Below are positions 31,869 through 39,924 of a stretch of DNA of 54,702 nucleotides, in pieces (within the stretch, counting starts at the first letter, position 1; each line of letters opens with the position of its first letter). This DNA comes from an uncultured Desulfovibrio sp. (lineage in GTDB: Bacteria; Desulfobacterota; Desulfovibrionia; Desulfovibrionales; Desulfovibrionaceae): NCBI GenBank assembly GCA_937926875.1, contig CALBAX010000045.1, positions 1-54,702 of the forward strand, written 5' to 3'. Below the pieces are notes generated by a model. That model had not been told where the DNA came from. It did not search any database and worked only from the letters and a program-made list of their open reading frames with translations. The position numbers and the translations under genes are program-made.

Positions 31869-31977
31869 CATGTCCTCGTTTTCCTGAAATTCCACAATGC
31901 ACCTCTAGGCCGCGCCGCGCTAGGGTAAGGCAATCGCCCCGCATAAGCCGGGCGCCACCCTAACCTCTGGAGGCGTC
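31869..31977 (+). promoter_or_regulatory. Leader of the late operon
   Basis: Sequence between the repressor terminator and the first lysis gene. It should hold the main late promoter, but I find no sigma-70 hexamers and no copy of the element seen at 39919 and 52407. A long hairpin (TAGGGT at 31921-31926 with ACCCTA at 31957-31962) precedes the RBS. Confidence 0.4.
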
Positions 31978-32310
31978 ATGCCCACCACATCCACCCGCCG
32001 GCAGCGTATGCTGTCCACCCTGCGTCCTTTCTATGATTTTCGCGGTCTGTCCCTGCTGGCCCTGTGCGCCGTCATCGGCCTGGTGACGGACCCTGCCGCC
32101 ACCCTTGGCCTGGCCGGATACCTGGCCTATGTCATCGGCATGGCCGGGGCCGCGATCATGCTGGCCAAGATCGTCATGCCCTACCTGGACGTTTCCGAGC
32201 ACGCGGCCTCGGCCCTCAATGAAGGCAACGTGGCCAGCGCCCTGGTGGTGCTGGCGCGCTCCCTGCTCATCATCGGCTTTCTGGTCTGCATCATGGCCTG
32301 GGGGAAGTGA
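31978..32310 (+). CDS. Putative holin (small membrane protein)
   Basis: 110 residues with RBS TGGAGGCGTC before ATG 31978. Three hydrophobic segments: about 24-40 (SLLALCAVIGLVT), 42-66 (TLGLAGYLAYVIGMAGAAIM) and 87-108 (LVVLARSLLIIGFLVCIMAW), a class I-like holin topology. It starts the late operon and its stop overlaps the start of a muralytic enzyme gene (ATGA-type), as expected for a lysis cassette. Family membership is inferred from context. Confidence 0.65.
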   Translation: MPTTSTRRQRMLSTLRPFYDFRGLSLLALCAVIGLVTDPAATLGLAGYLAYVIGMAGAAIMLAKIVMPYLDVSEHAASALNEGNVASALVVLARSLLIIGFLVCIMAWGK

Positions 32311-32981
32311 TGACCGCCGGTTCCGCCTTGCTGGCCCTTCCCCTGCTGGCCCAGCTCTATCTGCCCATGCTCTATGAGGAGCATTTGACCTACACCCCTG
32401 ACTTCTACGACCCGGCCATCTACGCCGGGCAGGTGGAGCAGGAGACGTGCTACGGCCTTGGCAGCAAACGCTGCTGGAATCCGCGCACCGAGCTGAAAAC
32501 ATCCCGCGAGTACGGTTTCGGCTTGGGGCAGATCACCATTGCCTACGACAGCAAGGGCCGGGTGCGCTTCAACAACTTTGAAGACGTGAAGAAGCTGCAC
32601 AAGGACCTCAGGCACTGGCGCTGGGAAGACCGCTACGACCCGCGACTCCAGCTGCGGGCGCTGGTCATCAAGAACCGCGCCAACTGGAACGCCCTCAAGG
32701 GCTGCGCCACGGACGAGGACAGGGCCGCCATGATGCTTTCCGCCTACAACGGAGGTCTGGGCGGCGTCCTGCAGGACAGGGCCTACTGTGGCCGCATTGC
32801 GGGCTGTGACCAGGGACGCTGGTTCGGCCATGTGGAGACCCACAGCCGCAAGTCCCGCAAGGGCATGGGCAAGGCCTATGCGGACAAGTCCCCCTACGGC
32901 ATAAACCGCGCCTATGTGCGCAACGTCATGGGCGAAAAGCGGGAGCGCTACCGGGCGGCCCTGCAGGAGCTGGCACGATGA
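32310..32981 (+). CDS. Lytic transglycosylase-like endolysin with N-terminal anchor
   Basis: 223 residues from ATG 32310. A hydrophobic N-terminus (GSALLALPLLAQLYLPML) may be a signal-arrest-release or export signal. The body has the SLT pattern: the catalytic Glu probably in AGQVEQETCYG, EYGFGLGQITIAY (G-x-x-Q-I) and MMLSAYNGGLGGV (A-Y-N-x-G), all expected of goose-type/SLT lysozyme folds that cleave peptidoglycan. Several cysteines could form disulfides in the periplasm. Overlaps holin and spanin genes. Confidence 0.8.
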   Translation: MTAGSALLALPLLAQLYLPMLYEEHLTYTPDFYDPAIYAGQVEQETCYGLGSKRCWNPRTELKTSREYGFGLGQITIAYDSKGRVRFNNFEDVKKLHKDLRHWRWEDRYDPRLQLRALVIKNRANWNALKGCATDEDRAAMMLSAYNGGLGGVLQDRAYCGRIAGCDQGRWFGHVETHSRKSRKGMGKAYADKSPYGINRAYVRNVMGEKRERYRAALQELAR

Positions 32982-33352
32982 TGTGGCTTCTCAAGCTGCT
33001 GCCCGGCAGCCTCCTGGAATGGCTGCTGCTGGCCTTTGTCCTGGCCGCGGCCTTTGCCGCCGGGCTGGCCCGGGGCATGGATGCCCGGGAAGCCGAGCTG
33101 CTGCCCCGGCTGGAAGCCGTGAGCCGGGAGCGGGACGCCTGGCGTCTGACGGCCGCACAACGGCAGACAGGACTGGACGCCCAGACGGCCCTTGCCGATG
33201 CCTGCTTGAAGCGGGAGGCCGCGGCCCAGGCCGATGCCGCGGAACGCGAGGCCATCCTGGCCTTGCCGCCCGCCCCTCCCCATCCCACGGAGACCCTCCA
33301 TGAAAATCCCCGTCGTGCGGCTGTGGCCCGTTATCTCAATCGTCCTCTGTAG
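32978..33352 (+). CDS. Rz-like inner-membrane spanin
   Basis: 124 residues. An N-terminal transmembrane anchor (WLLKLLPGSLLEWLLLAFVL) followed by a charged coiled-coil region (EAELLPRLEAVSRERDAWRL). This is the i-spanin layout, and an outer-membrane lipoprotein gene is nested in its 3' end in another frame, as for Rz/Rz1. Functions in outer-membrane disruption at lysis. Confidence 0.75.
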   Translation: MMWLLKLLPGSLLEWLLLAFVLAAAFAAGLARGMDAREAELLPRLEAVSRERDAWRLTAAQRQTGLDAQTALADACLKREAAAQADAAEREAILALPPAPPHPTETLHENPRRAAVARYLNRPL

Positions 33353-33593
33353 CTGTGCGGCCCAGGCGCCGTCCCCGCCGCCCGTGGTCCTTGCCCCGGC
33401 ACATTGCCCGGCCCCGGCCGTTCCCCTGCTGCCGCAGCTCGATCCGGCGGCCCCGCTGGAAGGGGACGCCAACCTGGAGGCATTGCTGCATCGGGATGCC
33501 GTCATGCGCCGTTACATCAGCGGTCTGCGGGCGGCCCTGGACTGCTGGGAGGCCCAGACAGACAGCGGAGGGACGCATGGAAACCCTGATTGA
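33300..33593 (+). CDS. Rz1-like outer-membrane spanin lipoprotein
   Basis: 97 residues from ATG 33300, overlapping the last 53 bases of the Rz-like gene in a different frame. The signal MKIPVVRLWPVISIVLCSC ends in a lipobox (L-C-S-C), followed by a proline-rich linker (AAQAPSPPPVVLAPAHCPAP) typical of Rz1. It is longer than classical Rz1 and ends in a helical segment (DANLEALLHRDAVMRRYISG). Confidence 0.75.
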   Translation: MKIPVVRLWPVISIVLCSCAAQAPSPPPVVLAPAHCPAPAVPLLPQLDPAAPLEGDANLEALLHRDAVMRRYISGLRAALDCWEAQTDSGGTHGNPD

Positions 33594-33957
33594 TCTTTCC
33601 AAGGCCTTCGGCTGGCTGGCGGCCATCATCGTCAATCTGCTCATCGCCTGGATCGTCTGGAGCCTGCACAAAAAATTTATGAACCGTGACGATTGCGAGG
33701 CCAACCGCAAGGCGGACAAGAAAGAACGGGAACGCTTCATCCAGCTGCTGACCACCCACGAGCAGGCCGTGCGCGAGCTGAACCTGCGCGTGGACCAGAT
33801 GCCGCCGCAAGGCTCGGTGCATGATCTGGAAGTGCGTCTGGAACGCATGGATGGCGAACAAAAGCGCTTGGCCGAGGAGATCAGCGGCCTGCGCGGCATA
33901 ATGGAACGCGTGGAGCGGCAGGTGGACCTGCTGTTCCGCGGGCACATGAAGGATTGA
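33577..33957 (+). CDS. DUF2730 family phage membrane protein (Mu gp25 position)
   Basis: 126 residues from ATG 33577, which overlaps the spanin end by 17 bases; the frame is open further upstream but only as antisense-style shadow. One transmembrane helix (FGWLAAIIVNLLIAWIVWSL) and a long charged coiled coil (VHDLEVRLERMDGEQKRLAE) match DUF2730, a family found directly before the Mu packaging genes. Role unknown. Confidence 0.8.
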   Translation: METLIDLSKAFGWLAAIIVNLLIAWIVWSLHKKFMNRDDCEANRKADKKERERFIQLLTTHEQAVRELNLRVDQMPPQGSVHDLEVRLERMDGEQKRLAEEISGLRGIMERVERQVDLLFRGHMKD

Positions 33958-33960
33958 ACC

Positions 33961-34260
33961 ATGAGCGATATGCAGGACATCATCAGCAAGAACCGCCGTC
34001 TGGCCATCCTGCGCTTTCTGAGTGAGGAGCAGGACTACGCCATGAACACCAGCACCCTGCAGGCGGCCCTGCGGGCCATCGGCCACGGGGTGCCACGCGA
34101 TACCGTGGAGGCCGATGCCCTTTGGCTGGCCGAACAGGGCCTTGCCCGTCGCCAGCGTCTGGATGTGGGCGTCACGGTGCTCACCGTCACCCCGCGCGGG
34201 GTGGAAGTGGCCCAGGGCATCGCCGGGCATCCCGGTGTGGACCGCCCCCTGCCGAGGTAG
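33961..34260 (+). CDS. Mu gp26-like winged-helix protein
   Basis: 99 residues. NRRLAILRFLSEEQDYAMNT-STLQAALRAIGHGVPRDTVE-ADALWLAEQGLARRQ is a winged-helix of the ArsR/gp26 type, always placed between DUF2730 and gp27-like genes in Mu-like phages. Probably part of packaging-region control or a terminase accessory; biochemical role unknown. Confidence 0.78.
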   Translation: MSDMQDIISKNRRLAILRFLSEEQDYAMNTSTLQAALRAIGHGVPRDTVEADALWLAEQGLARRQRLDVGVTVLTVTPRGVEVAQGIAGHPGVDRPLPR

Positions 34261-34265
34261 TGGCC

Positions 34266-34820
34266 ATGCCCCGCACGAGCAAGGTCCGCCGCCTGCCCCC
34301 GGAGCTGCGCGAACAGCTCCACGCCATGCTGGACGCGGGCCATACCCTGGAAGAGATCACCGCCCACCTGAAGGCCCTGGGGGCGGACGTATCCCGCTCC
34401 GGCCTGGGCCGCTACAAGCAGCAGGTGGACAAGGTGGCGGCCCGTCTGCGCGAGTCCCGCGCCATGGCCGAGGCCGTCATGGAGCGTATGGGCGCTCAGG
34501 CCGCCACCGGCAAGAGCGGCGCGGCCCTCATCGAGATGCTGACCACCCTCACCAGCGACTACCTGTTGCGCCGCATGGATGACCCGGATGCCGAGATCGA
34601 GGTGGACGAGCTGCGTGCCCTGGCCCGTACCGTCAAGGAACGCGCGCAGGCCGCCCGTGCCACCCAGGATTACGACCTGAAACTGCGCGAGGAGGCCCGC
34701 CGCGAGGCCGAAGAAGCCATGCGCAAGGCCGTGGAAAAAGCCGCCAAAGAAAGCCCGGCCGCTGCCAGCCCGGCGGAAGTCTTTGCCCGCATCCAGGCCG
34801 TCTACAGGGGGGAAGCCTGA
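34266..34820 (+). CDS. DUF3486 protein (Mu gp27-like, presumed small terminase)
   Basis: 184 residues from ATG 34266. RTSKVRRLPPELREQLHAML-DAGHTLEEITAHLKALGADV-SRSGLGRYKQQ is the family-defining HTH start; a helical body follows with a very basic/acidic coiled coil (REEARREAEEAMRKAVEKAA). In Mu-like phages this protein is thought to recognise DNA for the large terminase subunit. Stop overlaps the next start. Confidence 0.88.
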   Translation: MPRTSKVRRLPPELREQLHAMLDAGHTLEEITAHLKALGADVSRSGLGRYKQQVDKVAARLRESRAMAEAVMERMGAQAATGKSGAALIEMLTTLTSDYLLRRMDDPDAEIEVDELRALARTVKERAQAARATQDYDLKLREEARREAEEAMRKAVEKAAKESPAAASPAEVFARIQAVYRGEA

Positions 34821-34993
34821 TGGACAAGACCGGCAACGCTCCGGACACGCACGAAACGCGCATGGTGGGCCAGGGCGTGCCCTTTGAAAGGATACGCCGC
34901 ATCACCGGTTACCTGGTGGGCCGTCTGGAACGCTTCAACGATGCCAAAAAGAAGGAGGTGGCCGACCGTGTCGTCCATGGGTTCCGCCGCTGA
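34820..34993 (+). CDS. Small conserved phage protein resembling an anaerobic NrdD C-terminal motif
   Basis: 57 residues, ATG overlapping the previous TGA (34820). The sequence ERIRRITGYLVGRLERFNDA-KKKEVADRVVHG follows the V-T-G-Y-L-x(5-6)-R-x-N-x-x-K-x-x-E-x-x-x-R pattern that makes such small phage proteins get annotated as anaerobic ribonucleoside-triphosphate reductase. It lacks the glycyl-radical part, so it is not a reductase. Its RBS-rich 3' end overlaps the terminase start. Confidence 0.7.
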   Translation: MDKTGNAPDTHETRMVGQGVPFERIRRITGYLVGRLERFNDAKKKEVADRVVHGFRR

Positions 34994-36347
34994 GGCCCGT
35001 GCCATCCTCTATCCCTACCAGCGCCGCTGGATAGACGACCAGAGCCGCTTCAAGATCGGCATGTTCTCGCGCCAGACGGGCAAGACCTACACCAGCACGC
35101 TGGAGATCGCCGAGGACATGGTCAAGGCCGAAGTGGAAAAACGCCGTGTGCGCTGGGTCATCCTCTCGCGCGGGGAACGGCAGGCCCGCGAAGCCATGGA
35201 GGAAGGCCTCAAAGTACATCTGCGGGCCTACGGGGCCGCCTTCGAGAGCCTGGAGTCGGACTTTCACCTGGCGGACGCCACCTCCTGCAAGTCCCTGGAG
35301 GTGGTCATGGCCCACGGCTCCCGTGTGACCGCGCTGCCTGCCAACCCCGACACGGCCCGAGGCTTCAGCGCCAATGTCTTTCTGGACGAGTTCGCCTTCC
35401 ATGCCGACAGCCGCACGATCTGGGCGGCCCTCTTTCCCGTGGTCTCCCGTAACGGCCTGAAACTGCGCGTGGTCTCCACGCCCAACGGCAAAGGCAACAA
35501 GTTCTACGACCTCATGACATCCGCTGAGACGGCGGGCTGGTCCAAGCATGTGGTGGATATCTATCAGGCTGTGGCTGATGGCCTGCCGCGTGACGTGGAG
35601 GCCCTGCGGGCCGCCCTGAACGATCCCGACGCCTGGGCGCAGGAATACGAGCTGCAATGGCTGGACGAGGCCAGCGCCTGGCTGTCGTATGACCTCATCA
35701 ATGCCGTGGAGCATGAGCGGGCGGGTATTGCGCAGAACTACGCGGGCGGCCCCTGCTATGTGGGGGTGGACATCGGCCGCCGGCACGACCTTTTTGTCAT
35801 CTGGGTGCTGGAGGAAGTGGGCGACGTCTTGTGGACGCGGGAACTGGTGACGCGACGCGGAGCCAGCTTTGCCGAGCAGGACAGCCTGCTGGACGATGTG
35901 TTCCTGCGGTACCGGGTGCTGCGTTGCTGCATGGACCAGACCGGCATGGGCGAAAAACCCGTGGAAGACGCCCGCCGCCGTCACGGCAGCGGCCGTGTGG
36001 AAGGGGTGCTGTTTACATCGTCCAGCAAGCTGGCCCTGGCCACGGTGGGCAAGCAGGCCTTTGAGGACAGACGCCTGCGCATCCCGCAAGGGGACGAGGC
36101 ACTGCGCAGCGACCTGCACAAATTGCAAAAGGTGGCCAGCCCCACGGGCGCGCCCCGCTTTGTGGCTGACTCCGACAGCGGGGGCCATGCAGACCGCGCC
36201 TGGGCCTGCTTTCTGGCTGTCAACGCGGCTACGGGGCCTGCCGTCGTTCTGCCGGATCATGCCGTGCCCTCCGGCCCGGCCCGTGGGGGCCTTGGGCGCT
36301 TCACTGATCCCGACGCCGCCTTCATGCCTTACAGGAGAATGTTCTGA
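34968..36347 (+). CDS. Terminase large subunit (Mu gp28-like)
   Basis: 459 residues from GTG 34968, chosen because GGAGG lies 9 bases upstream; ATG 34977 is the alternative. The ATPase has FSRQTGKTYTSTLEIAEDM (Walker A) and ANVFLDEFAFHADSRT (Walker B), and coupling motif VSTPNGKGN. The nuclease domain starts with YVGVDIGRRHDLFVIW, carrying the first metal-binding Asp. It packages phage DNA headful-style with flanking host DNA in Mu-like phages. Overlaps the portal gene by one base. Confidence 0.93.
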   Translation: MSSMGSAAEARAILYPYQRRWIDDQSRFKIGMFSRQTGKTYTSTLEIAEDMVKAEVEKRRVRWVILSRGERQAREAMEEGLKVHLRAYGAAFESLESDFHLADATSCKSLEVVMAHGSRVTALPANPDTARGFSANVFLDEFAFHADSRTIWAALFPVVSRNGLKLRVVSTPNGKGNKFYDLMTSAETAGWSKHVVDIYQAVADGLPRDVEALRAALNDPDAWAQEYELQWLDEASAWLSYDLINAVEHERAGIAQNYAGGPCYVGVDIGRRHDLFVIWVLEEVGDVLWTRELVTRRGASFAEQDSLLDDVFLRYRVLRCCMDQTGMGEKPVEDARRRHGSGRVEGVLFTSSSKLALATVGKQAFEDRRLRIPQGDEALRSDLHKLQKVASPTGAPRFVADSDSGGHADRAWACFLAVNAATGPAVVLPDHAVPSGPARGGLGRFTDPDAAFMPYRRMF

Positions 36348-37837
36348 TGCCCGACATCCTTGCCAACCCCAACGCCCTGCCTGCCCGGGCGGACATGCAG
36401 GTCCGTTCCGACGGCATCCTTGATCTTGCCAACTTCGTGGCCGAAGTAGTGCCCGCGCCGGACAGCGTGCTGGCCTCCCTGGGCGGCGATCTGCGCGAAT
36501 ACGGCATGCTGCGCCGTGATGACCAGGTGGCCGCCCTCATGCAGCAACGGCAGGACAAGCTGGTGGAAGCGGAATGGGAGGTTATCCCCGGCGGCGATGC
36601 GCCTGCGGACGTGGCGGCCGCGGACTTTTTGCGCGAGCAGCTGGCGGGCTTCAACTTTGACGCGGCCTGCCGCAAAATGCACGGTTCCCTGCTGTACGGC
36701 TACGGTGTGGCCGAATGCCTGTGGGGACGGGATGGCAGCCGCATCACCTTACAGGACATCCGCGTGCGCGCGCCCTGGCGTTTCGGCTTCGCCAAGGACA
36801 GGCAGCTGAAGCTGCTGGTGGAGAGCCGCTGGCTTGCCATGCCGCCGCGCAAATTCTGGCTGGTGACCTGGGGCGCGGAAGACGACGATAACCCCTACGG
36901 CATGGGCCTTGGGCACCAGCTGTGGTGGCCCGTGTACCTCAAGCGCAACGGCGCCCGCTTTTGGGCCGCCTACCTGGACCGCTTCGGGGTGCCCACCACC
37001 AAGGCCGTCTATCCTTCGGACGAATCGGACGCCGAGAACGAAAAGCGCAAAAAGGACGCCCTGGCCGCAGCCCTGTCTCTGCGCAGCGAAGGGGCCGTGG
37101 CCCTGCCCGAGGGCTTCGACGTTTCCCTGGTGGAATCCACCAGCCGGGGCAGCGGGGACTTCAAGGACTTTCTGGCCTATTGGGACGATGCCATCGCCAA
37201 GATCATCCTTTCCCAGACCGGCACCTCGCGTATCGGCCAGTACAGCGGCACGGCCGAGGTCCACAGCGGCATCGGCACCAGCGTGGTCAAGGCTGACGCG
37301 GATATGCTGTGCCAGTCTTTCAATGTCGGCCCGGCGGCCTGGCTGACGGAGTGGAACTTTCCCGGCGCGCGGCCGCCCCAGGTCTGGCGCCGGGTGGAAG
37401 ACCCCGCAAAGGTCAAGGCCGATGCCCAGAAGGACAAGGACACGGCGGCCCTGGGTCTGGAACTGACCGACGACGAGATCGCCCGCCGCTACGGCGACGC
37501 CTGGCAGCGCAGGCGCGACGGGGCAAGCGCATCCGGGGCGGAGTTCGCCGAAGCCGGCACGGAAGGCCATGCCCCCGCCGAGCCCTACAGCGATACGCTG
37601 GCTCGGCAGGCCATGACGCTGGCCGATGCCCCGCAAACCTCCATGATCGATGCCATCCGCACGGAACTGGACAAGGCTGTGGCGGAAGGCGAGGACCTGG
37701 CCTCCTTTGCGGAGCGCATGCTTGCCCTGAATAAATTGTCCGGCGTGGATGATCTTGCCCAGATCCTCTACGGGGCCATGACCACGGCCCACCTGGCGGG
37801 CCTGGCCGGTGAGGAGGACAGCGATGCCGGAAAGTGA
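36347..37837 (+). CDS. Portal protein, DUF935 (Mu gp29-like)
   Basis: 496 residues. Family landmarks: LREYGMLRRDDQVAALMQQR, the V-x-x-A-E-W-E-V region, MHGSLLYGYGVAECLWGRDG, YLDRFGVPTTKAVYP and IAKIILSQTGTSRIGQYSGT-AEVHSG. Length is near the usual 500. Forms the dodecameric ring through which DNA enters the capsid. Its stop (37835-37837) overlaps the following F-like gene. Confidence 0.93.
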   Translation: MPDILANPNALPARADMQVRSDGILDLANFVAEVVPAPDSVLASLGGDLREYGMLRRDDQVAALMQQRQDKLVEAEWEVIPGGDAPADVAAADFLREQLAGFNFDAACRKMHGSLLYGYGVAECLWGRDGSRITLQDIRVRAPWRFGFAKDRQLKLLVESRWLAMPPRKFWLVTWGAEDDDNPYGMGLGHQLWWPVYLKRNGARFWAAYLDRFGVPTTKAVYPSDESDAENEKRKKDALAAALSLRSEGAVALPEGFDVSLVESTSRGSGDFKDFLAYWDDAIAKIILSQTGTSRIGQYSGTAEVHSGIGTSVVKADADMLCQSFNVGPAAWLTEWNFPGARPPQVWRRVEDPAKVKADAQKDKDTAALGLELTDDEIARRYGDAWQRRRDGASASGAEFAEAGTEGHAPAEPYSDTLARQAMTLADAPQTSMIDAIRTELDKAVAEGEDLASFAERMLALNKLSGVDDLAQILYGAMTTAHLAGLAGEEDSDAGK

Positions 37838-38966
37838 GGTGCGTTTCGGCGGTGGACCTTTTGAGGATGCCATCGCTCATTTCCAGCGCAAGGTGCGCGT
37901 GCCGGTCACGACCTACCGGGACCTGCCCGCGCAGATGCACGCCAAGGCCTTCATGGTGGCCGGGGCCGCCAATGACGCCCTGCTGGCCGATTTTCAGCAA
38001 AGCCTGCTGCTGGCCATGAAACAGGGGACCACGCTTGCGGCCTTTCGTGACGACTTTGACCGCATGGTCAAAGCCCACGGCTAGCAGTACCGGGGTGAGC
38101 CGGGCTGGCGCAGCGCGGTCATCTTCAATACCAACATGCGCACGGCCAATATGGCCGGGCACTGGAAGCGCATGTGGGAAGATCGCGAGATGCACCCGTA
38201 CCTGCGTTATGTGCAGGTGCAGCGTCCTACCAAGCGCCCGGAGCATGCCGTCTGGCACGGCGTCATCCTGCCCATCGAGGACCCCTTCTGGGACGCCCAC
38301 TTTCCGCCCAACGGCTGGGGCTGCAAATGTACGGTGCAGAACGTGAGCAACGCCCGCATGGAGGCCGAAGGCTGGCAGGTCAGCGAGAACGTGGAGACCT
38401 TTCCCGGAGATGTGCCGGAAGACTGGGCCTACAATGTAGGCAAGGCGGAGCGGGTAAGTACCGGGCCGGAAAAAGCGGCATGGGAGCCCATCGCCTCCAG
38501 CCGGGATTTCACGACCTACAAGCGTCCTGTTTCTGTGCCGCAGGATACGCCAAGGGCCGGGCTTGGTCCTGAAGCGGACGGACGCGGGGAAGTCATGGAC
38601 GCGGTCAGGAAGATGCTTGGAGGACCGGCAAATACGTTCACCGGCCCGGATGGTCTGAGTGTCGGCATCACGGCCGCGACCTTGGGCGAACACCTCAAAC
38701 CGGATCGAGCGCCCGCCATTCCCCTGTTGCCGGAGATCATAGAAGAGCCCTTCGAGATATGGCTCATGCCCTACCAGGACAGACTGACCGGGCGTGTGGA
38801 GCTGCGTCGGCGCTATATCAAGGCCTTCGCCATGCCCAAAAGCTTGTATGTGTGGTTCATCGCCGAGTGGCGCAAGGGAGAGCTGGGGGATGTGACCTTG
38901 ATCCGCAGCTCCAAGGCACGGGAACTGCAGAAAATGCGGCGCGGCATCCTTGTCTATGGGCGTTAA
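37824..38966 (+). pseudogene. gpF-like head morphogenesis protein with in-frame amber codon and C-terminal nuclease-like domain
   Basis: 381 codons with a TAG at 38082-38084 (codon 87). Both sides are in one frame: ...DDFDRMVKAHG * QYRGEPGWRSAVIFNTNMRT-ANMAGHWKRMW. In the Mu F/SPP1 gp7 family the stop position normally holds a Trp (G-W-x-Y-R-G), so a TGG to TAG change explains it. Downstream the family motifs TNM-R-T-A and WGCKCTVQNVS are intact. The last ~80 residues (EEPFEIWLMPYQDRLTGRVE, RRRYIKAFAMP, WFIAEW, RELQKMRRGILVYG) look like a PBECR-type (Barnase-EndoU-ColicinE5/D-RelE) nuclease domain. Either a disrupted gene or one expressed through amber suppression. No good RBS precedes the later ATG at 38136. 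Confidence 0.8.
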
Positions 38967-39268
38967 AAAAGGCCCTCCACACGGAAGGGCCTTGCGTCCA
39001 CACTCGCCGACGATGGCGCAGGAACCCGGCACGGCATGATGGATCGTCCCCGAACCGCGCCTTCGATAGAGCCATCATATATGTTTTGCCTGAAACGTCA
39101 AATTTGCCCTGTGCCGTATTTTTGCCCCGGCCCGGGCACTTGCCTGCCCTGACGGGCTTTCGTCCCGTCTGCCCCGTTTACAGGCGTTTATAAACACCCG
39201 TCTAAAGGAGCTTGGCAGCCTTTACGCTGTACCGGGCATATGCTACCCGTCAATGGAAAGGAGGATGT
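38967..39268. other. AT-richer intergenic region, 302 bases, with hairpin and likely cargo-gene promoter
   Basis: Begins with a stem AAGGCCCT / AGGGCCTT (38969-38993), whose T run lies on the minus strand, so it ends leftward transcripts best and rightward ones weakly. The rest contains TTTACA and TATAAA-like elements near 39177-39196 that could drive the secreted cargo gene. No coding sequence seen. Confidence 0.45.
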
Positions 39269-39847
39269 ATGAAAAACGTTTTTGCAAGCCTGTTGGTTTT
39301 GTGCTGTCTGGCAGCTCCGACGTATGCCGCTCAGGGGTGGGACGGGACCTTGCCTGATGCCTTCGTGCTCCTGCCTCCCGAAAAGGTGGATGGCGATGCA
39401 TACAATTCTATGCTGAAAAAAATGTCCGACGCGCTTTCTCCTGATCTGAACAAAATTGGCGCCCATGTCCATATTGTTCCTACCAGCGCTGTAGCGCCCA
39501 TTTATGGAGACAAATGGCCTGATTTTGGTCCCTATCAAAAATCTATTCGTGACCTCTATCTAGAATTACGCAGCATGAAAAAGATGAAGTCCTTTGCCAG
39601 CCAAGGGATGAAAAGCCCGGAAGCGCGTGCATGGAAAGCTAAAGTAGAATCGGAACGGCAGCGCTTTGCAAAAGCCAAACTTCCCCCTTTTAGGGAAGGT
39701 GGGTTTGATACTCTTGAGCAATTGGCCCGGGCCTACGCAAAAAGCCGCACCAAGCTGGCCTCGCCCCTTGATGTACATTTTCTGGAAGAGGATATTTATG
39801 ATGCCAGGACAAACCTGGATGCTATCCTAAATTCCGTGGTAGAATAA
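39269..39847 (+). CDS. Secreted cargo protein of unknown function
   Basis: 192 residues from ATG 39269, preceded by AAAGGAGG. MKNVFASLLVLCCLAAPTYA is a clean Sec signal peptide (cleavage after A-Y-A). The mature protein is helical and charged, with GWDGTLPDAFVLLPPEKVDG, DLNKIGAHVHIVPTSAVAP, a Lys-rich middle and LDVHFLEEDIYDARTNLDAI near the end. GC is lower than in flanking head genes, and the gene has its own promoter region and terminator inside the late operon. I infer a moron (lysogenic conversion) gene acting in the host envelope. No family recognised. Confidence 0.75.
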   Translation: MKNVFASLLVLCCLAAPTYAAQGWDGTLPDAFVLLPPEKVDGDAYNSMLKKMSDALSPDLNKIGAHVHIVPTSAVAPIYGDKWPDFGPYQKSIRDLYLELRSMKKMKSFASQGMKSPEARAWKAKVESERQRFAKAKLPPFREGGFDTLEQLARAYAKSRTKLASPLDVHFLEEDIYDARTNLDAILNSVVE

Positions 39848-39888
39848 TACTTACCCCAATCGACCGCCCCTTATCCTTGCTTTCCTTC

Positions 39889-39924
39889 AAAGCCCCGGCC
39901 CTGTGCCGGGGCTTTGTGTTTTTT
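39889..39924 (+). terminator. Terminator of the secreted cargo gene
   Basis: AAAGCCCCGG / CCGGGGCTTT, 10-bp perfect stem with a 7-base loop, followed by GTGTTTTTTG. It stops the cargo transcript and, in principle, the upstream late transcript, just before a new promoter element. Confidence 0.85.

Noticed and set aside
38082..38084. Pyrrolysine codon
   Set aside because: The family has Trp at this place and it is not a methylamine methyltransferase; a TGG to TAG change is simpler. Genome-wide evidence would be needed to revive it.
38136..38966. Independent gene from ATG 38136 in the second part of the gpF-like gene
   Set aside because: No RBS, starts inside a conserved motif (T-N-M-R-T-A), and is in frame with the upstream part.
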